A stretch of DNA of 64,000 nucleotides from Hetaerina americana (Eukaryota; Arthropoda; Insecta; Odonata; Calopterygidae): assembly GCA_022747635.1 (NCBI GenBank), contig JAKTNV010000001.1, positions 29,119,990 through 29,183,989 on the forward strand. Reading direction: 5' to 3'. A program made the translations under genes and the position numbers. Positions within the stretch are counted from its first letter, which is position 1. The number at the start of each line of letters is the position of its first letter. Shown here piece after piece: positions 46,501-58,500 of the stretch. Under the pieces are notes generated by a model. That model searched no databases. It was not told the origin of the DNA and worked only from the letters and a program-made list of their open reading frames with translations.

Positions 46501-49500
46501 TCGATTTCCATGCATTTGAACAGCTGATTCATACATCAACAGCTTAAATGAGTTCACATCAAGATGTTCACCTCACCCAATGTGTCCATTAGTAAAAGTC
46601 TGATGGAACATTCATGGAGAAAGTGATTACCCATAGGTACCCATGAATTTTGATATTACTGCCTTTTATAAGGTTTAAAGGAATTAAACACACAACAGAC
46701 AAAATGATTTAGTATAATATTTTACATTCCAAATTGAGGTTGTTATATCATTCAAGTCAAGCTACATCTAAATGTAACATATGTTGTGATACTTTCATTT
46801 TTTGGAATGCCCTTCACATGTTGCAGTCATTTTTACTTGATCTCTTGATTTCAAATCATATGAATAAGTATTATACATTTGAATAACAAAGGCGAATTGA
46901 GTATCCTAATTCAATCTCTGGAGGATATGCATACTTAAAAGTCTTGGGGAAATGAAATTACTTCTTTCTGGTTCTGTTTCTCACCTCTTGAGGAAAATCT
47001 GCTTCAGTAATTTCTCCACTCTCAACTTTATGTGAACCGTGGATGGCTTTGTATGCAGATGTTGTAAGGACAAGAAGCTCATGCCATTTGTGAGTTAAAA
47101 GTCTTGTATGAACCTGAAAGAGTTGAAAATGTTGAATTAAATATTTAAAAAAACTCTGATTTTGACATGTTTTCTTATAGCAATAGCCTACATGCTGATA
47201 GAATATTATGTTAATCACTTAAAACTTTAAAACAAAAAACAGTTATTTTATGAGGAAAGCACCAAATTCACACAAGCATTTTATTCAGGAATGCTAAACT
47301 TACTTCTACAGGAAGCTCCAAGTAAAATGGAAGACGCTTTGTCCACTGCACTAGTTTGTAGACAATTGAATCTCCTATTTGACAGAGCTTTTCTGATAGG
47401 TCTGATTTGTGATCTAGAAGCTCATCCAGGTTCTAAAAAAATATAAAACAATAATTAGTGAAAATTTATTATTCAGTTGCCAGTCTGCCAAATAGCTGTA
47501 AGATTGTAACTGTTCCACTTATAACTAATTATAAATCCAATTTCAAGTAGCAAAGAATTGCCATGCTTGCATACAGATATGTAGTTAGACTGCAAATTTC
47601 AGCTTGACAAAATCAGCATCATTATAAACCCTTATGATTAGAAGATTTTTTTCATAATATTTACATCAATACTAAGCTCAATTGGGATATTTGAAGTTTT
47701 TCAATTATCAACAATTTGAAAATATTTATGACTCAATTCTCCCCTAAAAATATCCCATTTTATACATTTCACTTCCATACCCATGTAGTAGTCAAGTCAA
47801 GAGAATGAAAACTAGGATAAAATCTTCAAATAGATTAATGGCATCTATGCAATTTTTCAACAGGTAGGTACAAATTCCAAGAAACTGTACACTCTGAAAT
47901 TGTTGCATTGTAAGGTAGGTACAAAATTTAGTCAATAGTTCAGATGTACATGTATACTCTTAATACCTACACATGCAACGGTTAAAATCTAATTCATATT
48001 TAGATTTTAGCTGTATTATAAAAATGTTTCTTATGCCAAACTAGATTAACCCAGGTTTAATGAGAAATTTAAGTGGCCTATTATGCCCCACTAACTATCA
48101 CATATTATCTCCCTCTTTTTTTTGGAAAAATAATGCATTCTAAATTATAAAATACCTACATTTTCATTACACTGCATGATATATTTTATCATGATAATAA
48201 CAAACATTAACCAACATAACAAATTTTCTAGCAAACCTCCAATTGAGGTCTGATGCAAGTGTAATTACAATTAGGTTCTTACCCTCAGAGTAGCAATATC
48301 TTGAAATTCATCACAGTCACACAAAGTCTGAATCATAGCCTCAAATGGAGGAGCTGCCCTATCCCGTGACGAGCTTACAACTGCATGATCCAGTCTCTGT
48401 CTAAGGTGGATAACCTATAAAAAAATCATGGAAGAAAATATTTCCGGTTAAACTAATTTCGTTTGTTATTAAACTTGGAATTAAATTCAAGAACTGGCAA
48501 AATAGTAAACAATATAAATTTGTGACTAAAATGTCTAGAGTTACTAATTACTTAAGTTATCTATCAAAATTAGATTGTTAATAAAACACCCTACTCACCT
48601 CACTGGGATTGGTTAGAGCTGTCTTTAGGATTTGCCCATTCACCAAATGATGCGGAGAAGGCTGTGATTGCGGCTGCTGTTGCATTGTTTGCGGTGGTTG
48701 AATCTGCTGTGGCTGCTGCTGAGGGTGTTGATGGTGAGGTGATGAAGGCGGTGGCATAACCTTTGGAGATGCAAGGGCAAATCATTCAGTAAGAAGCAAA
48801 CCTAACAAACTAGTGCTATTAATAAGCTGATGAACATTTGTAGATGAAACAAAGGAATGTATGAGAAGATAATTGCCTTCTAAATGACATCCAATTTTAT
48901 GCTATAAACATCGTTGAAAAAGTATTAACTTTTTTGGTAGAAACCAGTCAGTAATAGCATAGGCAAGAATGCAATTTTGCATGCATGTAATATGAAAGGT
49001 TTATGAAAGGTTCAGAATAAAGATACATTATTGTCCAAAATGAAATGTAGGATTTTATTGCAAAAAAACTACATTTGTAGGAAAAACTTTATTTTAGTAT
49101 TATTCTTATCAATGTATGATGAAGTTGTCAAATTAGATTGAAAAACTAAATTTTCAAAACATGAAATAAACAATAAAAATAATGATCAATAGAGAAGAAA
49201 ATTTAAACTGGACTTAATGAATGCCTGAAATATCTAACTTAACTTCTAATTGTTTATGCTTCATAGTGTCATAGAGTCCTGTTTCAGTATTGCAAATAAA
49301 TAAGCTGAAATTTGAAATAAATTGAAATTTGAAAATAACATAAAAAAGCTTGGTTAAAAAACTATTGTTACATTTTTTACCCTGCTTGCTTTATCTCTAT
49401 GGCCAGTATTTCTACAGTAAGTTTTAACTCGCTATAAAATTTATAAATGCCATAAAAATATTTGAAGTCTCATTGGATGAATAAAAATTCACCTGCGTGG

Positions 49501-49556
49501 TTCCAACATTGGTCCCAGCCCCTTGGTGTAGGTGCGTCTGCTGCTGTTGCTGGCTT

Positions 49557-49594
<38 letters not shown>

Positions 49595-52500
49595 TTGCTG
49601 GAGGTAGTGGTAATGTTGGTGCATGTGGTGCTGTGGACCATTCGGAAGGTGTTCTTGTGGAGATGTGGCTGAGATGGACGATGAGGAAGAGGAGGATGAG
49701 GAGGACGAGGAGGAGGATGAGGATGAGAGCGTGGTTGGCGTTGATGGCATTGGAGCGAGGCCCACTCCCGTGGTCCCCATCACTGTGGTTTGCACAGACG
49801 ATGGGAGGCCAGGGTTGCCACCCCCACCCACAGGATTCGTGCTTCCGGACATGAGCAACATTGACTTCTGCTGCTGCTGGTGCTGCTGCTGTTGTTGGTG
49901 TTGCTGCTGCAGGCTGGCTGCAGTTACTACTGCAGCTGTAGTGGCAGTGACATTTCCTTTCTCAGACTTTACTTGCCCATTCTTCCCTCCTGTTTTCTTA
50001 TGCTTCTTATATTTAACCTGAAAATAATGGAATTTATTAGAAACAAAGATTCTTAGCTGCTGAGCATAATTATTCAAATTTATAATTATTATTACGTTTT
50101 GAACAATTTTAACTTAATAAGCATTAAATTGAAAACGTGATTTTACTTGTCATCTGCTCATGAATCATTACAACTAATAGTTTCATTCAAGTAGTTGTCA
50201 CATTAAGTACTTTTTTTTTGGATATTGGCATTTTGGCATGTTTAAGACCCTTTGGAATTCTTTGGATCAATGGTGAACTACAAATGAGAAGGTTGAAAAT
50301 TTATCATTAGAATATTTTTACTCAAGAGTAACTTTAAAGTTAAATTAATATTAAGTAAAAATATTTTATTATTACAAGCGAGAATTAGAATGTATTTGTA
50401 ATACATTTGAATGTAAAGTGAAAATAAATAGTATTTTTCATTTTGTTCCTTGTAGGGAATATCACTGGTAATTTAAGTCTAATTATATCAGTAATGGAAG
50501 TCTTTCACATTTTTTAAAGCAAATAGTATTTAAAATGCATTAATTTCTTTAAGTAACAATAGCATTACTGATTACTAAGAGAACATTGACTGCCATTTCT
50601 CTTCTGATTATCATTCTCACTTCTTTTGAGAAATAATTTAGTTTGCTCATAAAATATGTTAGGTTTAAAATAAATATGACATTTAGCTAGCAAAAAAGAG
50701 GTAATTGAAAGCTAAGCCAAAAAGATTAAAGCATTAAACTGACTAGCATTATGTACTTTTACTGATTCATTGTATAACTGAATCAATTAATGGTCAATAT
50801 ATCCATACTGAACAATTGCAATATAAAAGATTAATGAACTGAATGTTCTACCACATCTTATGCTACTAAATATTCTGGCATGATTACTTATTAGTTGGGC
50901 AGTTGTTTTGAATTTCATAAGTATGACTTCATTAAGGAAAAAAGTAAATACTGGATAGTTTTTGTGGTTGGTTTTAAAATTGCCAGATTACAATATTAAA
51001 TCAGATTGCAAAATAATAAAAAAAGGAATGAAAATCCAACACAATACTATTCAGTTTGGGGAATACATAATTGTGAGAATATACAATCATGATATCCTTG
51101 GTGTCCACTGCCATACATGCAAGACCGCCCAATACAAACAATATAACAAAAAAATGCTCAACTTTCAATCTCTAAATGAAGCTGATATTTCAAACACTAA
51201 AAAGAAGTTTACCAGCGGAGGGGTGGGGTGAAAATATATGCCAAATGGTGCAAAACCAGCAAATCTACACCAAAAATAGAAAGTTTTTGTTTTGCAGGCA
51301 TAGATGACCTCAACGTATAAATGCTGAATGCCTTCCTTGGCACTTGGTGATCTTGCTTCCTGGTTAGCCCCTTATCCCAAACCACCCAACCTCCACTTTC
51401 ACTTCATTGGCCCAAGAGAAAGTCACTCCCATGACCTTAATTCCTTCCCCTCTTCCATGCTGTGGCAAAACTCCCCACCATGCTCTCCCTTTTCCACTAG
51501 CATTTCATGCTCCATGATCAAACACAGATTTCCCTTTCCCACTTTTTCTTCAGGGCAATGAACTCATTATGAAAGATGAAAACTGTCTCTCCCACCCTCC
51601 AATGCCTCACCGCCCGAGGAGTTTGAAAGGTGGGGGGAATTTTCTTGATTGCTGAAGTTGCACAATGTGACAGTGAAACTGAAATGTCATGTTTGATGGA
51701 TGGGAAAGTTATAAATCAAAATGTAATAGTTTTACATGAATTATGGAAAGTGTTATGAAGGCTGTCATTACATAAATTTAAGTACTGATGTCAATGATCA
51801 ATTGATATTGAATCACAGAGTGGTTTTTCTATGATTCATGTAAAAAATATTGTGATTTAACTCTTTTAAGGCTTTTAATAAGTAGCTGACAGGTAGCAGT
51901 TTGGTTAGTCATAGGCTAGGTATAGTAGTGAGAGGAGCTTGGTTATTATGCTTGATTTTTATGCCACATTTATCACATAAATTATCTGGAGTTCTTTTGC
52001 TAATTGCAACTAAAATACTGTAAATACATAACATGATACCCACAATTATTATGGTTAGTCATGTGATTATGCTCAGATGTACATGTATAGGGAGCATTTT
52101 TTTAAGTGATAGGTTTGCCTTCATGGTAATATACTTTCTCAAAACCTCTGGTGTTTGGGAAGTTAACATTTTTTCAACTTAATGCATTATCAGAGGGTTA
52201 TTTTTTCCCATAGAAATTCCTTATCTTGGCGTAATATTTTATCTCTACCCCTATACAATACGATACGTTAGCAAGGGTTCACTCTTTTCCAGAGTATAAA
52301 ATAGTTAATTCATTTTACATTTTTTCATCTGGCAGGGATCTAAGACATAAATTACCGGTAGCATAATTAAATTAAAACTATACATTGTTACTGTATATAT
52401 GTATTAGTTCTAGCATACTAAACCAACTTAGTATTTAAAATATTCTCAAACTATTGGAATTCAAAATATGATCGGGGGATATAATTTACTAAGTTAAGAT

Positions 52501-55500
52501 AACAACAATATACATTACCTTATACAAGTTATACACAGCACCCGAGTTGCGTCCACCTGGCATACGGTCCTCTCTTACAGCTTTGGACACAAAGAAAACC
52601 ACCAATTACTACATATATGGCAGAGATTAAAGCAATCAACTTCATTTAAAATATTCTCTAAATTTACTCAAAACCTACTTGGGAACAGATAAGGGATAAT
52701 CTTCATTTAGGTATTGGAGATTTAAAATAGTATATCAAGTACCAAAGCAATGATCTTATTTGCTAGGCGCCTCACACTCGAAATTATTAATATGCATTAG
52801 TATTTCATTTTATTCAAAATAGAAATGGCACTATAAAAATGATGTAACTCTGCACTGACTAGAATATTAACTCAGGGGAATAAGTTTGAAAATTTTTTTG
52901 CCCTGCGAAATATGAGGTTCTACCGATTGTAACTGATAAGAGTGGCTTTCACACTAAATCTATGGCACGGTAGACAAACCCGTTCCATACTCTTTAAATA
53001 AGGGATAAAAAATATTATAGCAACCATACCTTGCAAAACCATTCCTTGTTCGATGCACTTCTTGAAGCGGCAATACTGACAACGATTTCGCTGGGCCTTG
53101 GTTATCTCACAATTGCCGTCAGCAACGCAAGTGTAAACTCGGCGGTTCTGAACTGTGCGCTTAAAGAAGCCTTTGCATCTGTAATTCAAATGAAATGACA
53201 CCATAAGTTTTCACCGCTTAAATATACATTCATTTAAGAAAAAATTTAGCGATAGAATAAAAGAAATAGGCAATTCTCTAATTTTAAAAGTATTCTTTCT
53301 AACTTATAATGGCTGCTATTGAGATAAAATTTCGAAAAACTACTTATTTCCTTGGAACTGTTTCTAGCCATCTTCCAGCGGCATTTCTCCATACAACAAT
53401 GAAATTTACTACAGTGACTATATTATTCCAAAAAATATATTGAATTTGAAACAAAAATATTTGTATTACATTAAATTGAAGTCACTACTCCTTCAAGCTT
53501 GCTATCATGTATCTGAACCTGAACTAAAAAAATGCTTCAAAAATCATTGTACATTCCAAGAAGACTGCCTCATTCGAATCAAAGATGCCTTACTTACCAG
53601 CAGAACAAAGAATCAATATTAAGTTCAAAGATATGGCTAGAAAGGTTTAAACCTCGGGAAGAATTTTCCATAGATACGAATAATAATGAAAAGAGGGGGC
53701 AAAATAATGAGAAGTATTGGAATTGATTAACACAATACATATTATTACAATTGACTTTCAGTACTTGTGATAACAACTATTGTTTAATTTAAAAATGTAA
53801 TGCAAGATTCGCCTGGACCGAATGATTTTTACACTCTGAAATTGTTGCATTGAAATGTATATTAGCGGATGCCTCCGTTATAAGTTACTGTTGCGGCATC
53901 TCCCGCAGTTTCTTGAAATTTAAAAAAATGTATGCCAAACAATGAGTGGAGACATCAATGAGCGACTGTTGAAAGTAGACAAAGAGAGCGAGCTAATTGA
54001 AGCTTAATGAATAAATTGACAGCCGAAGCCCTAGCTTAGATCTTATTACTTATAAGGTGAAAACCGGGAAACATGAAATTTTAGAATTATGGTTTGAAAA
54101 GGAAATGACGGAACCTAAGAGCGTTTGTAGAAAGAATAAAATGGACTAGATCGTATGTGTTCATCAACGGCTACGTTGAAATCAGTGCCTAGAAGGCTTT
54201 TGCGTCCGATGTAAGACAAGCTAGGCACACTGACCCCTCGCACGTGATGATGCCGTAGTGCAGACCCGTCGCTTTATCCTCACAGATCATGCAGATCATC
54301 GGCTGCTCTTGCTCCTCGTCGTCCACTGTGGCCACCGACGAGTGCACGGTGGAGGTCGCCCCGGACCCTGGCAGTAGTATCACCTGTGACGCCCCCGGGA
54401 CTCCGCCCACTTGCCCTCCCCCGGGCCCGTCCAGTAGCAGCATGTCTTCACCCTTACCCCCGCCCTTCCTCGGCACCATCCACGGTGAGGACAGGTTGAG
54501 CGCCTCGGAGGGGAGCTGGCTTAGGTCGCCGGCCCACAGTCTCTCCATGTTCAGCGGTGGGAACCTGGGAGTGGTCGTTCCCTGGTGCCTGGCACCTTGT
54601 TGGTGGTGCTGGTGGTGGTGCCCGACGGAGGTCACCACCGCCGTTGGGACGCCCGTGGCACCCCCGCCACCACCCCCTCCCCCTCCTCCGCCCTGGTGAT
54701 GGAAGTGGCCGGGAAAGCCACCAACCCTTCGGATAGCCGGTTCCTGGGATAGACCCAGGAGGCCCCCAACGGCCACCGATTGCCTCAGCGGGTCGTCGAG
54801 GGGTCCGACGGCGGAGGCCTCGGGTCTCTGCCCCGGCTGGGACCATACCATGGTGCGGATGCCGCCGACCTCGCCCATGACGACGGTCGGCGCCCGCATG
54901 CGCATGCTCTGCTGCTGGGATGAGGAGGAGGAGGTCGGCGCCGCACAGGAGGAGGAGGAAGTGGGCGTCGCGGAGGAGGTGGCCGAGGAGGAGGGCGAAG
55001 TGGAGGATGGGGACGTGGGTGGAACTTTACCGCCACCATTCACGTAGCCCCCACTAATTAGCTCCGGCTTGACCCCGTTGATTCGGAAGGAGGGCGTGGT
55101 GGTGGAGGGGGATGGAGAGGAGGGAGAGGGCAGAGGCGAGGCGGGCGTGGCTGGGAATGAGGAGCAGGTGGAGGAAGATGGGGGCGGGGGGTGGGTCCAG
55201 AAGCTGGGTGCGGGTGACGCCTCAGCCTTCCGGGGGGAGGAAGTGGGGCTAGGGCCGCCGCCACCGTCAAACACGCTGTTGTCCTCGCTCTCACGCTTGA
55301 CACGCGGGCCGTCGCCCCCTCGGGACGCCGCCGGGGATGGAAGCTCCCGCTCCGCGTCGGATTTCATCCTACCGTGGGTAGAGGGAAGAAAAGGAGATCT
55401 TAGCATCAGGGTTTACACTCGCATGGATCTGAGACCCCAGGGGTGGTGCAGAGTTTGGGGGGGGGGCACAAACCTCGAAAAATATTACTTTTTAGGCTTT

Positions 55501-58444
55501 AAATAGTCAGTTCCTGTTATTTGTTAAATTGTAGGTCAAATACATATAGAAAAATTAAGTAAATTTTCTGTGAACGGTACTAATATAAAGTCCTACTTTT
55601 TATCAATCACATTAACAGGCTTTACTTATTCTTATGCCAAATTACATTAACTGCCGTTAATACTATTACATCGATAAAGACTATACTATCTAAACCACAT
55701 GTAGACCTTAATTCCTTTGACCACCTTTTTTTTCGTAATAACAGCCAAACATTTCTATAGCCAGTAGAAACATTGATACATGGTCGATATCAAAGGAATA
55801 CGTGGCTTAAAGTTAATTAATTGATTTACTGACGCCAATGAATTCCTTCAACTTTTGGTGGTCAAAATATTTTTGGGTCAGTATTTCCTAAGAGAGAGGT
55901 AAGCAAATTATTTATAACAACGAATACAGAGAGTTAAAGAATTGTTTGAGATAAAGACTAAATAAAGGAAATAAGATATTATATATTTAAGGGTGCATGA
56001 TGCATAATATTCACTTACATTTAAAAGCATCAGTTTAAAAGTTAAACAAATATTGTGCACCGTTTTAATGACCTAAACATGAGACTGTTTCCAAGATATT
56101 TAATCAACATGGAACTAAAACACGTAAAAAGAAATTCAAGGGTTATGGTCAATGATTACTATTTATTATAAAGATATACTGGGTGAGTTGAGCACGTGTC
56201 AAAATTCGCTGTAGTGCTATAAATGAGTAAAGTCTATCTAACTCCGACATTTTGAGTTTTATTTCAGAAAATATAATTTTTAATTCTTAAACCATTCTTT
56301 TGTCGAAAGAATTTGGTTTTTATTATATTTTAAATGTTAGCTCCATTCGTGAAGTCATAAAGTGAACATAATGAATGCATAAAGTTATGGAAAATTGTCT
56401 CGCGGCTTCAACTTTGTATTTTCCATTGGAAGCGGTAGAGCAAATAGAATGAATATTAAGTCTCATAAAACAAAAACTAAATAGTAAGTATAGAAAACTC
56501 TTAAAGGCCATAGAGTATCCAATGGAAACAGGTGAACATGTTTAGCAAACGCGGTCCTTTCGTTTGCGTGGAAAACTTTCTCTTTCAACTTCTACTTTCG
56601 CTGACCGAATTTGTCTGATCGGTTGAGTGCCAAATAGTCATAGAAGGTTGAGGTTTTTACTCTCATGTGAGAGGTGGCTATTATGGTGATCACTAAATAA
56701 CCCTCAAAGGATAATTAGACACTGGAAAGGAACAAGGGTCAAAGATAAACTAATATGAGAAAGAATGCAGTGTTCCCTCAATTAGATAATCGAAATTCCA
56801 GTTTTATTTGGAAGAGATTTCTTACAGAAATTTTATCACACATAAAAAGTCAAGTGAAAGCTATGATACATATAGGCTTCACTTTTCCATAAAACAATAA
56901 CGAGATCTAAATTACGAATGTACGAGAGCTAGAGACAGCGAGATAATAATTAATTCATTCTTAAAAACACAAACGTAAAGGTACTTAAACTTTATAGGCG
57001 ACAACCGAATTTTACCTTCTATTAATTTCAATACCACGCACGTTAACCGTCTTATCTACAAAAATTTCATTTTTTTAGAGGCCCGGAATGATTCAAATAA
57101 AGGCCTATGCTGACTGCAAAAATTAAATGTGAAGTACCGCGTAGCTCTATAAATTTCTACCATAATGTGTCGATAATCTAAAGTAAAAAAGTAAGCCAAT
57201 ATTAGCCTAACGATATCAAGAGAGGCTCATCATAGAGGAATCATAAAGCTACTAAAGTAACCTTTAATGTGACGCTATCTACCACATATGATGAAGCGGT
57301 GAGTCATTGGGCAGGAAAATGAAGAAATCAGTAATTCGCAAGAGGAATGAATACATATACATACTATATGTAATTGAGTCCCCTTAAGACCAGAGCACCC
57401 CCCTAGTATGTTTCGTAAGCAACACGCAATTCAGATGTGGTGCGCGCGTCAGCATAACACCCAGGATACGGACAAAAGTGGAAGCAACAAAGGTTTTAAA
57501 AGTGTAAGGGTATAAGGCGGTAAGGAAGGCTGCAAGGAAAAAGTTCTAGTGAATGGGGCCATTCCCAGTAAATATATAACGAGTGCTTACTTTCAGTTTT
57601 TAAAATGTGTGAACTGTTTCCCGTGGAACCTCTTCCTACCAGGTACTCTCGTCTTACTGCACACATATGAAATTATTTCTCACTAAAAGTAGAGAAAACT
57701 GGGAAAGCCCTTGTTGATTTTGTATCTAAAAAGAGCCGATAAAACTGGATATACCTTAAGGTGGACTATCGGGGCTACAAAATGAGTTAAATAGGAGAGC
57801 TAGTTTTGAAAATAATTAAATGTGTAGTCACAAAACCTTGTAATAGTCCAAGGTTTTGGTACTTTCATAACTTTCTGGGAGAGTTCAAAATATTGAATAT
57901 CCTGGCATAAATCACAGAATATATAAAAATAATAAAATTAATAATATCTGTGACTGACCAAGAGTTTAAATTGTAGAAATGTGTAATGAGAATGTCATAT
58001 AAATGGGAGCATTCGAACAAATTAACTATGAGTCAATCTGTGGAACGCAACTTGTCACTGTAACACTTGAAGGGAGAACAAAAGTCTTCCGGTGTATCAA
58101 TAGGGCGATTCTCTTTGGGAAAAGGTAAACCAGTATAAGACAACTCTTGTATTATTCCGTCACCCATAACATCAGGCTTAGTCCTATCTTTCCACCGTAT
58201 GATGGCAACGACATTAAAGGTAAAATAATAGTATAGAGAGATATCATAATTAGCAGAGAGATAATAATCTTGCTCAATTATTTGGGCACTAAATTTTTCT
58301 ATATTAAGCTTCTAAAATTATTTTCATGTTCACAGTATCAGAAATTCAAAAGAAAATCTATGGTGCCCACCCACACATTTTTTTCAATTAAACGTTTGAA
58401 TCAATGCACATTCATAATTTCATGTTTAAATATGTATATATATA

Positions 58445-58500
<56 letters not shown>

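Noticed and set aside
49462..50021. Two 130-codon plus-strand frames
   Set aside because: They are reverse-strand shadows of the repeat-rich Hr4 exon E, whose identity is fixed by phase and the basic VKYKKHKKT start.
54289..55506. Several long plus- and minus-strand frames over Hr4 exon B
   Set aside because: GC-rich coding DNA has few stops in any frame. Only the minus frame ending in [14 protein letters not shown] is supported.
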